Position numbers and translations under genes: made by a program. From assembly GCA_038093515.1 (NCBI GenBank), contig JBBPSI010000001.1, positions 310,001 through 374,000 on the forward strand: a stretch of DNA of 64,000 nucleotides, given 5' to 3'. This stretch comes from Butyriboletus loyo. Its lineage: Eukaryota > Basidiomycota > Agaricomycetes > Boletales > Boletaceae. The notes beneath the pieces are model-generated. The model was not told the origin of the DNA, made no database searches, and saw nothing but the letters and a program-made list of their open reading frames with translations. Below, one piece after another: positions 22,812-35,300 of the stretch. The first letter of the stretch is position 1, and each line of letters begins with the position of its first letter.

Positions 22812-24116
22812 TCACTCCTCCTCCTCCATCGGCTGTATCACATTCCGCCCCACCAGCCACCCCACCTTTCCGACCCATCGGTCCCTCACTTCCCTCATCA
22901 CGCTCCAGCCCTCGGGCCCCCTCGCCTCCGCAAACTCATCCAGCGTCTTCTCCCAGCTCCTCACCGTCTCACCACCAAACATACGTCCTTCTCGATTGAC
23001 CATTTGGTCTAGTCGATCCACCCATGCCTCCCATTCTTTCGACAGCCGTGGAAGTAAAAGCGGTGCGAGCGAAGCCTGCGTAAGTGGAGGCTGACAAGTC
23101 ATGTGCGTCGTCAGCGCAGAGAGAAACATAAATGTTTCCGACGGGTGTGATTTGTCTTTATGCTGCGATTGCAGGACAGCTGAATGCCCGCGCGGCCACG
23201 AGGCCTCCTGTGTGCAAGACACGTAGGAAAAATAGGGGACATAGGACATCCATGCAGACACAAATTCATGAATGTGAGGTCGCAGTCGAGAGAGGATGTA
23301 CGACTCTCGCATTCCACTGCCGTCATTTGACCCACTATTCCTTTGGTCGTCGTCCATGTTGGATCCAAAACCAGATCGTTGAGAGTTAAATCCGAACCCA
23401 AACCCGAGAGAAGTCGTGGCAGAAACAGAGGAGAATGCGGGTGTGTTTGAATAAGGATAAGCATCCCGCAGTTTCCTCGCGGATTGCTCTAGCGCCTGTA
23501 TGGCCGTGTCCAGCGTTGGCCGGGGTATAAGGGGTAAGATGAGTGATTTAAGTGAAGGCTGGATGCTTATCAATGAATTCAGAAGAGGCAAAAGAGCCTG
23601 CGGTGGAAGGCTCGCTACCCGATCGCTTGTCAGGTTCACTCTAGTGGTCGGATAGAACATATCATACATACCTAACAAGACACCGACGTCAACGTCGCTA
23701 TCTGCGTCTAGATCCTTATTTGTTCTTGAGGATGGTTGATCCTTGGATTCCTCATCCTGCGAGGTGACCTTGGCACGCTTTGGAGCGGCTCTCTTCGGTC
23801 GTTCTGGGGTGGGGCTTCGGTCCATTGCAACGTCCCTTCCGACATGACGACTGGATTCGGCATCATCCTCCGACTCGTGGCGGCGTTTCTGAACGCGATG
23901 TGCGGTAGGTGGTAGGTTGATATGTGAGGTGAGCTGCTGAAAGGCAGATGGTTGTATGTGGCCAGGGGTGTAGACGGGTTGCTTCCCTGTCCCTGTGGGT
24001 GAGTTTCCGGGCAACCCAAAGCCGAACCCAAAGCGAGGTGCAGATAGGTGATTTGGTTCATGAAGAAAATTGAGCGGTGGATGGACGACATTCGCCATGG
24101 TGGGAGACAGTGGCAA
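22812..24116 (-). CDS. sts1: Nuclear proteasome tethering factor Sts1/Cut8
   Basis: Single-exon ORF of 434 aa (Met 24116, or 24098 giving MANVVHPPLNFLHEPNH). The N-terminal part is disordered with FG-rich pieces (FGFGFGLPG) and a basic cluster (RPKRAAPKRAK) fitting an importin-alpha-binding NLS. The Cut8 domain is clear: LPPQALLPLLNSLISIQPSL, ILPLIPRPTLDTAIQALEQS and KLRDAYPYS. A C-terminal helical region follows (LPRLSKEWEAWVDRLDQMVN) and the protein ends in an acidic EEEE. In yeast and fission yeast this protein holds proteasomes at the nuclear envelope and needs importin alpha. The short gap to the PPR-like gene downstream is notable. Confidence 0.9.
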   Translation of the reverse strand: MPLSPTMANVVHPPLNFLHEPNHLSAPRFGFGFGLPGNSPTGTGKQPVYTPGHIQPSAFQQLTSHINLPPTAHRVQKRRHESEDDAESSRHVGRDVAMDRSPTPERPKRAAPKRAKVTSQDEESKDQPSSRTNKDLDADSDVDVGVLLGMYDMFYPTTRVNLTSDRVASLPPQALLPLLNSLISIQPSLKSLILPLIPRPTLDTAIQALEQSARKLRDAYPYSNTPAFSSVSATTSLGFGFGFNSQRSGFGSNMDDDQRNSGSNDGSGMRESYILSRLRPHIHEFVSAWMSYVPYFSYVSCTQEASWPRGHSAVLQSQHKDKSHPSETFMFLSALTTHMTCQPPLTQASLAPLLLPRLSKEWEAWVDRLDQMVNREGRMFGGETVRSWEKTLDEFAEARGPEGWSVMREVRDRWVGKVGWLVGRNVIQPMEEEE

Positions 24117-24644
24117 AGGAGGTGGACAGTGGGCCTACATGCCTCAAGGCGCCCTCGAGCTGAAATGACCTGCCCTGAGTACACATCACGTGCGTAGACA
24201 AAACCGCGGTGTGCCAGCAATTTCTTTCTTCATCTGCTTTGATGTCGCTTGTGAGTTTTTGAGTGAGTCCCATTTTCTGCCGTCGTCGCAATGACGAACA
24301 CCTTGAATCGCTACTTTGAAGCCTTTGTTGGCTCGTGACCTTCTATCATATACCCAAATTTCCGAGCTTGCTCTCATGTCTACTGTTTTGATTCATGCTG
24401 ACGGCTTCGCCCTTTTCAGCTCTCTTTGACTCGTGAGTACTTCTTCCCTTCGGCCCTATGTGATGTAACAAATAGAAGTCAAGCCCTGACCTTGTCTAAA
24501 GGACGAGTGTTGATGAGTATCCATGCTAATACTGATTCTGCCCACAACTTGTCCAACGTGTACTAATGTCTCTTCGCAGGACGGTGACATTTACTTATCA
24601 GTACCTGTAGTCGTATCTGGCACCGTGTAGTCTCCCTAATGTAT
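24117..24644. other. Intergenic region between CAS1 end and STS1 start
   Basis: 528 bp. Contains the STS1 upstream region (right of 24116) and the CAS1 3' region (left of 24645). Short ORFs show no domains. No RNA gene or repeat is recognised. Confidence 0.5.
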
Positions 24645-27440
24645 CTAATGGTTTGTCCATAATGCATTCGCCAACCACATCAGACCACCCCATACGATAA
24701 TCCTACCCTTCGCATCGACCCGCCCGAACAGTGGCGCCCCAGACCAGGACTTGAAAAAAGTAGGCGACTGCCGAGGGCCAGTTCCTTCTGCTAGTCTGTC
24801 TACCCATCGCTGTGGATGGCGTTCTGGTGTTTCGGCTTCGCTGCGAGAACTATCTGTGCCTCCAGTGGCCAGGTATACAGTTTCTGAATGAAAGTTGGAA
24901 ATATCCGATACACCAGCATTTGGCGCATCGCGAGTGGCAGGCAGCGTGTTCTCCTGGCCACATATCCAACCAGTGATTTCTCCAGTAGCCCACGCTACGT
25001 GGTGGGATACGTAGATGAAGATAGTCGTCGATAGAACAAAGTTGAAGGCGCGCCATTTTGTCCCAGGAATAAGCAGAAGAATACCCTTGGTATCTGCCGC
25101 AAGCCACAGATGATACTGGATAATGAATGTCTCGAGCGAACACTTGCCAATGAATGCAAAAATACGAGATGAATATGTCCGCAAGAGGGGGGTGGCATTG
25201 CGGAGGGTGACGAAGGCGAGGATGGGGAGGAATGAGATATATGGGTGCCAGGCATTGTACGCGAACTTGTTCTCCTGCATAAGTTCGAAACGCACGAACC
25301 ACACGAGGACTACAGCAGACACTCCAATAGATGCGCGTCTGAGTATGGGCCAGGCGGGGTGCTCGGTAAGGTGATTGTCGCGAATTTTGATGGCAGCGAG
25401 CGCGGCAAGCATGCCACAGTATACGATGTATTGGTCGAGTGATACTCGGAAGGTCCACTCACGTGCGGACCAGCGGATGAAGAAAACGCGTTCCAGAATT
25501 TCAAAAAGTCGCTCTAGCAGCCACGTCTGGTTCGTGAATGCTGCAAATATACCCATTGACAAGAATATCTTGGTGACGAGGAACGCTGTATTGTCGTTGA
25601 GCTGAGATCCGATCCACAGCGTCAGATAGATGATCAGGAACCACAGAGAGACCAGGGGAGCAAAATAATACGAGAGATAGTTCGTGTTCATGGTATAAGC
25701 AAGTGTAAGCGTGAGGAGATTCAGCCGCACTAATATCTACAAGAGATGGAGATAAGCACAAACTTCAACGCGAGAAATTAAACGTACCCGAAAAACACGA
25801 AGGCAACCAAAGTCTGCCTTCTTGAGATAGAACGTTGTGTGACCATAACCGGTCATGAAAAGATACGCTGCGACAACAGCTCGGATGGCGTTATAGATGC
25901 CAGATATCCTAGAAGCACCCAGATAATGGTATATAAGAATTGCAACTGGAACGACCTGTCAGAGCCATGTTGGTGGAACAATCAGTCGACGCACTCTGCA
26001 TCCACCCCTTCCATTCGTTGGTCTGGTCGCGATTGAGAAACCCCAGGTCTTTGTCAGCCCCTCGAACTGTCACCATACCAGCCGCAAGCGAAGCCAAAGA
26101 TAAGATCCCAAACGTCCATGCGTTGAATTGCTTCTGTTCTTTGAGCCACAATCCTGTCCGGTCCGCAAGATATATTATACTTATAGAAGCACCGAAGATT
26201 ATCGCTGGAAGATGTTCTTTGTTCACAACCCAAGCTTTGGTATCTATACTGATATCAGACGGCATATAAATGAGCTTGACAGAGCGCTGCTCACGCGAGC
26301 GATACAGGAAGGCGCAAGTATACAGCAGCAGACTGGCGAGTACAATTGACTGCACCGGTCCTGGCCAGGGATACGTTCGGCAACAGGTCTTATCCATTGG
26401 AAACGTCTGAGGCCATTCGTCGTTGCATCGGAGGTTTAGCAAGATCTTTGCTTGAGCCTCGACGATAGCGTCGGTGAAGTGCAAACCATCTTGGGTTTGC
26501 GAGTCATCCAACATTCTATTGAACACCAATGGAAATGAAATTCGCCCGGAGGAAGCAGATCCCAAGAGTTGCGACCAAGAGCTGTTGGTTGATGGCTTGA
26601 TGCGGTGGTAGAGGTCGGAATTCATTGCGTCTATGTCGGAGGAATGCATGGTATCGAGTCGTTCGGGTGATAACTTTGAAGAGACGATTTCCTCTGCCGG
26701 AAGAAAGACCACTTCATCTGCTGGTTTGTTGCGAGCTCCATTTATTGCTCCGATGTGTGCTTCTATGTTGGCCTCCCAGGCTGAGAGTCCACCTGAAGTG
26801 TCGGCATACCTGAGGTACCAGAGCCCTGAACCGAGGACAAGCAAGGCGGGTCGTTCAGCCTGCTCATTGATCGACTGTTGTGTGGGCGGGTTTATCAGCG
26901 CAAGGGCAGACGTTGTGTTTAGGAATGGGTCCCAAATAAAGTCAAGTTTTGTTTGGGATCCAGAAACGAAGGAATGGTCGGAATGTTTTGCGCCGTCATC
27001 CAGAAGCTCTTTTGGGAGCGTGGAGTCAACGGTATATATAAACTGAAAGAAGAGCGCTCGTGTCACTGAGTCACCGATGAAGACGACTCGACGAGACGAA
27101 AGGCACTGAGAGGTATCTCTAGGCTGGTATGAATAGAGCATACAACCTGTCATGCAACCTTAATTTCGTTGAATCAAATATTGGAAAAGACTTGCCCTCT
27201 GGCTGCCAATTATGATATGCGTTGTCCAGCCAGCTTCCCGTCGACAATAGTGCGTTGCAATGCATTGGATCGTATTGGTCTGGGTAGGCCTTCCGTGAGC
27301 ACGAAAGGCACGGCAATGCTAAGTGACACACCAAAGAGGACGAATCGCAGCATTCCAGCTATAAGTGCACATAGCACGGCCGTCAACGCAAAGCGATGGT
27401 ACCATGATGGGTCGAGAGACACCGTTTTTTTTGTAGTCAT
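24645..27440 (-). CDS. cas1: Cas1p-type glycan O-acetyltransferase (SGNH plus multipass acyltransferase)
   Basis: Golgi enzyme family that O-acetylates polysaccharides (Cryptococcus Cas1p, human CASD1). Exons: 27440-27330, 27289-27196, 27146-25995, 25945-25788 and 25736-24645 (868 aa). An N-terminal membrane anchor ([20 protein letters not shown]) precedes a luminal SGNH domain: [27 protein letters not shown] with the nucleophile Ser, and DGLHF with the Asp and His. Then come about ten or more membrane helices with family motifs [65 protein letters not shown] and [19 protein letters not shown]. The catalytic set looks complete. The 27195-27147 intron starts GCAAGT, a clear GC-AG intron. The first intron (40 nt) is short and less certain. 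Confidence 0.9.
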
Positions 27441-27744
27441 CGGACTCCAGAATACCGGAGTCGTGAAGAGCGTCACGATTTTAAACACGAATTACGACAC
27501 GATGGAGTCGCGGGCATTGGGCTCCTGGTCACGTGTCAAGAGCGAAAGAGAAAATGAAGTTGAATTGTTACTCCTTGACAACAAGCGAACGTGTCCTTTG
27601 CTCAAAGATGTACAATCGTCCGAGTCCATCAAGTATGTACCACACATGTATCGAGCGGAATCTATCCATTGGCTTACATCACATTGTTAAACAGAATCCC
27701 AGCGTAACTAAATACTTGTCCCGCTGGTCGTAGTGGTGAAACCT
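27441..27744. other. Intergenic, upstream of CAS1
   Basis: 304 bp between the rhomboid gene start-to-end run and the CAS1 start (both minus strand). Nothing is recognised apart from presumed CAS1 promoter and rhomboid 3' UTR. Confidence 0.5.
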
Positions 27745-29838
27745 TCATGCAATATTTAGAGCAAGGAAAGCGGGCCACAACGGTTTCTTACCAGTTCCTT
27801 GACAGTAGTTATTCGAAGAGGTGGGTATACAAGATAAATATCGACAACCCGAACATGCTGTGAAAGGTTAAAGCTCCGAGTGACGACTGAATTTGCCCAG
27901 ATACACGTACCCGCGTATGGATCAGAAGTGTAAAAATTTCGGATGAGTACCACAAAGAGCACGATGGCCAATGGAATGGCCGCAAGGCGGAATGCCCACA
28001 TGATGCTTTTGTGCCGCTTCGACGGACTAATGACAGGATATAATGTGGTGCCGACGAGGAGACCCATGCAAAGCCCTCCGAGATGAGCTAACGAAAAATG
28101 AGGACATGAGGATATATTTTCAGCGTGGTGCACGAACCGAAATTGTCGACATCTTTATTCGTGTGTGAGTCAGCCAAGCGTTCGGCTGGGACCAAATACA
28201 AGTGCTTACACGGAACATAACCAAGAGCGATACCAAATAAGAGTTCCACAGTCATCCAAGCCAGCTAGGTGCATTTAGTCTCATATTTTCAAATAACGTT
28301 AATTCGACGTACCTTGCGGCTGGGACGATAGTGATAATGCCAGTGAGCAAATAGGTCAACCCAAGTCACCGCAACTGTTCCGAATATTGCCCCACTAGCA
28401 CCAAGAGATGGGGCACCGACAAGAGAGAAGTTACCACCCAAAACATTACTTTAAAATCCTTAGTACGTTCCGAAGTCTGTGAATCCTTGAGTTAACATAC
28501 CCAAAAATTCCGGCGGCAAAATAAGTTATCATGAACCCCATGGAACCCATTTCTCGCTCAATCTAGTGGGTGCTTAGTCACACCACACTGAAGAGGTAGG
28601 GCGGGATGGTTACCTGTGCAGAGACTATCAACTGTGCAAGCATGTTCAAGATGATGTGGATAAAGCCTGCGTGTAGAAATATAGGAGTAATGAACCTAGG
28701 ATACCTAGTTAGAGTCCTTCTCAGAACCACAGGGATTGCCTACCGGAACCATTGATTTGGAACATTTCCGTGGAACCCTCCAAAGCCGCATACATCTTCG
28801 ATAGTACACAGAATGTTTGGTGGGTTTGCCGTGTCATTAAGACCTATTCCGAAGAATTCAGCGTATGAAACTCAAACACTGAAGTTATTTCGTACATGGC
28901 ATTAAAGTAGACAATGGCAGATTCTGCACAGATTTCATGCACGGAGGAAAGCGGGCGCCAAGGTTAATCAGGGCGCTCTCAGAAGGTCCTAGCATGGGAT
29001 TGACGACAGGCTGAGAAAGGGTAAGAACAGTTCATGGAGTGTAATAAAGTGACTAGCCTTGAAAGACACCGGGGTCCCCTGTTCCCGAGTGTTCACTACA
29101 AGCTCGTTAATGAAAATACCCACCATGGCGATGGTGAGCGCATATACTAAAGACTTTCAGCAAAGGCACATTCTGGACGGGAAATAGACACACCAACGAA
29201 GGGATACTTCTGCCGTCCGATCCCTCTCTTCTTATCCTCGATCCGCTGCTCCATAGGGTATTTTCCTGTTCCTAGGAAACCTCTGAAAGAAGCCCCCTTT
29301 TCTGACACGGAGTTCGGGTCGTCTGCTGAGGGTTCTGCGTATTCTTGTGAAGCGCATGAGTCCAGCAACGTATACACAACCGTGGTCGCCACGTACCCAA
29401 GTCCTGGTAACCTGATGACCGACCCATACCTGCCGCATTATGAACCAATGAAGCGTCTGGTTTTCCGAGGACGGAGGGAGGGCGGTGTGATGAAGGCGAG
29501 TCGTCATCGTGATACGGGATATTCATCATGATATCACTCGGATAGGGCAAAGTATTGTCGTGCGGGGAAGGAGTAGGAAGACGGTCAGGTGTTTTTAATA
29601 AGGAGGGTGAAGCATTGTGTTGACGATAGTCAGCCGCCAAGGACTCCGCCTCCGTTGGTCCTGCCAGCAGAATTGTGTTAGTTGGATCTCTTGCTGTGAC
29701 ACCACTGGTGACGGAAGTCTTGGTGTCGTCGTAGTTGAGGTTGCCCGTACTGAACGGCTCATCATATGCACCATCACCAAATGGATCAATATAACTCCCA
29801 GTTGGTCTGGTGGGATCGTGCGGTATCGAACGCGCCAT
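27745..29838 (-). CDS. Rhomboid-family intramembrane serine protease
   Basis: The start at 29838 gives MARSIPHDPTRPTGSY, a long cytosolic N-terminus rich in Ser/Pro/Asp. After the KYPFV motif comes a first helix (ALTIAMVGIFINELVVN), then a conserved luminal region (NPMLGPSESALINLGARFPP, EDVCGFGGFHGN, WFRFITPIFLHAGFIHIILN). The active-site Ser is in PSLGASGAIFGTVAV and the active-site His in NFAHLGGLCMGLL. A later helix (AAIPLAIVLFVVLIRNFY) leads into a Cys-rich C-terminus (CSGCRYLSCIPTSSNNYC) and the stop at 27747-27745. About ten introns of 45-60 nt; the one at 29057-29011 begins GCTAGT and is read as GC-AG. Length is about 550 aa, normal for fungal secretory-pathway rhomboids. It is predicted active; the substrate is unknown. 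Confidence 0.88.
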
Positions 29839-30178
29839 TTCTACCAGGGACAAGGCGGACAGAAGAAGGGAGTAGAGCTAAGAAAGGTGGAAACAGATCA
29901 CTGCCGTAGTTACATCGCAGTACAGCCTTCGCACACCGAGCGGGCATTTATGCCACCTTACGTAACGCATACGCTGACTGGATAACTAGACTCCTAATAA
30001 TTAAGCATATACTTCCTCACGAGAAGTAAGCATCGGCAACTACCGTTGATTGCAAGCTTCAAGCATGGCCAGGATTATAAACGTACGACTGGGGTGTAAA
30101 TATTCCGGCACTCTATTCATATCATACAACGTTCCGACTGCACTCGGTGGACACGAAACCATGATTTGTTTCACCAGT
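29839..30178. other. Intergenic, upstream of rhomboid gene
   Basis: 340 bp between the stop of the dienelactone-hydrolase-like gene and the rhomboid start, both minus strand. It is somewhat AT-rich. No feature is recognised. Confidence 0.5.
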
Positions 30179-31981
30179 TTAGCTGTTCGGAAGACCTTCG
30201 CTGCTACTCCATCGTTTTAACAGTGTGTTACTTGGCTGACCGAAGGGATCCAAAACTTTTCTCGCAACTTCTGCTCCGGCAATTGGAAGGTCGGTAGGGT
30301 CAAGCACTCCAAGTTGCACAAGTATGCTGGCTTGATCCCAGTACCTTGAAAAAGCTTAATTTCAGCGGCAGAGGGAGACATATAGTGCTTACAAATGCCT
30401 GCAAGACAAGATTCAGCGCTCAGCATTGATTACTACCCAACAATAATAGAGGCCTACTCAAAGAACAGCTTGTCCCCTCGGAATGCAATAATACCGACCA
30501 TAGCAATTTCTAGCGGCTTGCCTGTGGGCTGAATTCCAGGTAAAAAGCTGTCTGATTGTCGGGATTAAATCGTCACATCTCATATGAGGACGCACTAATC
30601 GATCTCCTACACATTGGAGTGTAACAAGGAAACAGGTCAGAAACTCCAAGGCATACCGAAGTGTGCGCACACTTGAAGATCATTTCATCTACGATCCGAT
30701 CAGAGCCGACTTTTGAACAGGTCAGCAGACGAGTTTCTCTTCAGATGACTCCTAGATCTCACTAGTTCTAGAAATTGTGATGAGTTCGAAATCGGTCGGG
30801 GTGACCTACGCTGTTGGTCAAGAAGTGACAAATTACTTGGATTTCTACGCTAACCGTTGTGAAATGATACTACAGCATGTGTTTTAGTTACGTGTTGCTG
30901 GTCGATTTGAACTGACCTTGTAGAACCTCACAAGATCATCATGTCCAACGCCGCCAGTCATCGTAGGAACGTGGTTTACATATGGTGTCTCTACCTAGTG
31001 GGAAGGTGAGCGTCAAGCTGAATACGACTGGAATGTAGTAGGATGTCTGACCATTGTGGTCATGGTCTCTGAAACGGCGCTTAGAGAGTTTGAGCGCAAG
31101 AAAATATCTCAGCCTACTCAATGCGTTTCTTTCCGCGAACTCGTAATAAGTGTGCATGTCCCATAATTTCTCGAAGTTGAAATGAGGACCCAGATATTGT
31201 TTGAGTGTCCCCAGAGTACGAGTCAAGGAAAGATTATTGGCGGAACGGGAGTAAGCGTCGACAATGCGCGGCTCACGAATTGTAATCTGAATCGGAGCCC
31301 CTGCAGAGAAAGGAAAAGGGGGGGAATGGGAAACGAATGGATACGTATACACCTTGATCGGGGGGTGTAGATGTGTCGGTAGATTATAACCAAGATTCGC
31401 TGGGTCCTCCAAAGGTAGGATAGATGCGTGGAATTTTTCCTGGGAAGATGCTAGATGAAACGTAGCTCTTCCAAATTATCAGCACTTCTCTGTAGGTCTA
31501 ACCATCATGGACAAGGCTCACGGTAAATAGCGTGATTCCGAGTTTTTGATTAAAAAGCCAGGGGAAATATCCTCCGCGTTTGGGCAAAAGTGTACGCAAA
31601 CCCTGAGATCTGCTACGCGGACGGCAAGCCACGACAGAATCTCGTCAGCATCCTGGGTGGCCAGTCCGTACGTGGCGAGACCCCATTCTGGTGTTCTACT
31701 GCCTTTGTCAATCATTATTTTTTCTGCATCGTTCAAAACGTCTGCGAAGGAGGTAGCTTCCGGCAGAGGATATGTTAAGTGAATGACGTCGTAGCCTTCT
31801 TGAGAGAACTGCACATTATGACCTCAGTGAATTGGACTAGCAGATTCAACGCGGAGATGTAGACCTGTTCACACCACCCAACTTGATCATCTGGAAGTAA
31901 CACCAGGAGTGTCGGGGGATTGGCGACGGAGATGACAGCATTCTTGTAGAAGTGGATCCTCGGTGAAGCAGTGACGACCAT
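30179..31981 (-). CDS. Dienelactone-hydrolase-like / SnoaL-like two-domain protein
   Basis: The start at 31981 gives MVVTASPRIHFYKNAVISVA. The first exon continues by splice into FSQEGYDVIHLTYPLPEA (31981-31518 region), an alpha/beta-hydrolase-like N-terminal half of the carboxymethylenebutenolidase type. The usual nucleophile motif (GFCFGG type) is not seen; the matching place reads YGLATQDADEIL. The second half is SnoaL/NTF2-like: NFEKLWDMHTYYEFAERNA, ETPYVNHVPTMTGGVGHDDL, VGSDRIVDEMIFK, GKPLEIAMVGIIAFRGDKL and YWDQASILVQLGVLDPTDLP, ending EGLPNS with TAA at 30181-30179. A 17-nt exon lies at 31068-31052. Several other junctions, mainly 31400-31520 and 30430-30760, are unresolved. Function is unknown; hydrolase activity is doubtful. 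Confidence 0.72.
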
Positions 31982-32386
31982 GGTGCTGTCTGATGAGCAG
32001 CGATCGGCCCGATTAATATGGTTGTCAGACCCTGAACTCGAGGAACGTGCTGACCAGGGAAATGTAGACTAGAACGACGAGTATGGTGAAAACGAGGAGG
32101 ACAGACGATGCCGGGTGCAGACGTCAGTATCAACCCTGTACCAAACGACTGAGATATCCATTCATCGCACGTCACTGCAAGGCTCTTGTCAAAGTATTGA
32201 TATAGCGACTTGCCACTCGATTGGCTTCGAATGCACTATTCGACAATCTACTATAGCAGATGACGTGTCTGAGTGTGGAAGGAAACTAGATCAATGGGTC
32301 CATGACCATCAAATCCAACGATGATGGAGGGGAGCAGGCTGAGATATGTGGGGTAAAATGGAAGAAACTGGAACTGATGCAAGAGG
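31982..32386. other. Intergenic, between ankyrin-DIL end and hydrolase-like start
   Basis: 405 bp, both flanking genes on the minus strand. No gene, repeat or RNA is recognised. Confidence 0.5.
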
Positions 32387-35300
32387 TTACAAGGGTGATG
32401 CAAGTGGTGTGAACTGGTCCCCAATCAAACTTGTGCGATTCTTGCTCCTGCTGGATGGCTTCCGAGTAAGAGGAGTTGAATGTGGGGATGGCTGAACAAC
32501 ATTGGTATTACTTTGTGGGTCCTCAGTATCACCGATGGGCGAAAGGGGGGGATAATCTCCGCCGTATCCCGGAGATGAGGATTCTATGTACGTTGGCCTC
32601 GCCCACCTCGAAGGCTTGAAGCTGTCGAGCCACCGCAAAGTATCGACGCTGACTTCACGAATTCGATGACTCCGACACTTCCATCCCATCGACCCGGTAC
32701 GGCATGGGATTCGTGGTTCGGGTTGGTGATTTGATGTACGTCTGGTAAAATCTATAATATGTCGTTTGACTGGCGCGGCAGATAGCACGCGAGGATCAGA
32801 TGGGAGGAATAACGGCAGCATATAACGTGAATCCATCAGCTCTCCAAGCACCTGCGGTGCTTTAGCGGACTCCCACGATGATTGATCGAAGGCTCTATCG
32901 AACAGGAGGTCGACATTGTGCTGCATTGCACAGGTGTCCGTTGTAGATATGCTTGGGGTTTTCGTGCTCGCAGACTGGTCGGTAGCGGAGGTCTCGTCGA
33001 TATCACGTTCCCGTTCACGCTCCCGTTCATTGATCTGAAAACAAGCTCATGACATCAGCAGACGCTAACACCGTCGTTTATCTTACCTCCTTTCGTAATG
33101 CTTCAACCCCCATTTTGACTCTATGACGCTCCCAGTCCTTTTGCAGCTGCGTCAAGTATTGCATACACTCCTCAGTCATACGGCTCTCGTTAACTTCGTA
33201 TTTGTAGTCGCGCACAGCGCGTCGCATCTAGGACCCATCCACTGCTGATTAGCACCGATTAACAACCAACAAATCCAGGGCTACCTGGAGTGGGTTGAGA
33301 CTCTTCATTGCCTGGATAGTGGCAACCAAATCAGAGAAGTCGCTGATTGATGACAAACGCTGCAATACGATAGGTCCATCAGCAAACAGGGCGATACATA
33401 ATCATAATTTAGATGCTACCTGAAGCCAGATCAGGAGATCTCTAACGGGGGATAAATGCGATGCTATTCCTCGTGGAAGGCCCATATCATCTGTCCATTC
33501 TTCAAGTACAGACAAGTTCAAGCCAACTTGAATCGCTCGAGACCTGGTGCGATCAGAACGTGTCTTTGTATCATGTCAGAAGTCATACCGGCATAGGTAT
33601 TTTTTTCTGGTCAGCACGCGGTTGAAAATTTCACCTGTCTCATATGAGCTGAAGTGCATAAATGAAGTTAGCCGACTTACTAGAAGTCCAATACATTACC
33701 TGAGACCAAAACTGTATGATCAATACAGGGTTAATATCCGACAGGGTCAACAGGGTATGGAGAGCAGTGAGGAAGGACACCAGCTCTTGTAAGCCCTTCG
33801 ACGGGGAGACGTCAACAAAAATTGCGTCAGTCGGTGGCCGTGCACGAGACAGCGTCTGCCGTAAAGACGAAATTGTTTTCGGAGTAGTTGGGGAAAGGGA
33901 GTTCAGATTGATCGAAGGGGATGGGGGACGAGACGGTAAGAAAGGGGGTGAGGATGGTGTGCCATTGCGCTGGGGAGTAGCGGAGGCATGGGTGGTGCCG
34001 GTCTTCTTCTTGGCGCTGAATGGCCTCAAGAATGACCATTCAGATTCAAATTGAACTGCGTCGAGTTCGGCTGAGAGAGGGGCATTCTCCAACAATGCTG
34101 CATCTAGTAACTTGTCTATTTTGCGCTCTGCGAAGCGGATGATAAAGACTGGTGGGGTTCAATGAAGGGAAATAGTGCATTCAAGTGATCACTCACCAAA
34201 AACGGAGTTGATAACTTGCTCTAGGAGCTCAAATGACCCTAGCATTTCGCAGGCGTCATTGATGGAGTTATCGCATTGCATTAGATGGAGCCAAACAGTT
34301 ACATTGTATAACCAAAAGATTAGACAGGTCACGTCTTCCGAGTGGCTCTGGATGTACATCGAGCTGGTGGAGCGGTAAGTCAAGAAAGTAACTCACGAAG
34401 AATCTTTCTTCAATGACATCTGTCGCACCGAGTATCAAGTCTTCCAACCATGTCGCATCACAGGTTAAGCATGCAAAACGTGCCATGAGATAAAGAGCAT
34501 TGGCAGGTTGCGCATTCCGGGCATATACATGAGCGTTAGTGATGACAGCATTGAAAATGTTGTCCAGGTCCTGAGGGGACCAGGCCAGCATGGAGGTGAA
34601 ATCCAAAGGAGGGGTCTGCGTATGTGCATTAACAACGCATCTGGGTAGAAGACGTTACCTACGTAGGAGTCTTCGCCAAAGTCTTCGTCTTCCGAGTCAG
34701 AAATCGTTGACGAGGTTTCAACATCACGTTCTCCCCACCATTGAGTAGGTACGTCCAAGATCTTTGAAACACTATTATAAAGGTCCTTCTGACGATCCCT
34801 GCGTTTCAGTTGTTCTTCGAGGGCCCGTCGTCTCTGCTCCATTCTACCGCCTGTCCAACCTTCGCCCCTCATGGACTCCTCAAGTAATAGAGCGACATCC
34901 TCTCTGCCGGGAAGAAGAGTGTGGGCAGTGACGATGTCGAGTGGTGTCAGCTGTCTTCTTGTCACCGAGAAGGGTGAACAACCGTGGGTCATTAGGTACG
35001 ATACCAAGCTTGGCGGTGCCAATATGGCAGCATGATGGAGAGGGGTCCATCCAGCTAACGAAGACTTCAGTGTATATAATACACGAGTGAACGTCACTCA
35101 CCGTTGTCAGTATTCGAGACATCGGCACCCTGGGCGATGAGAAGGCGGACACATTCTTCACGTTCGACCTCTCTATCTGATTCTGATCCAAATCCTTGTA
35201 TGGCTAGGCTGATCAACCCGAGTCCATCCTCGTCGCGTGCGCTGAGGTCTACATACGGCTGAGCTTGGCGATCGGTAAGAATATACTGTAGGAGAGTGAG

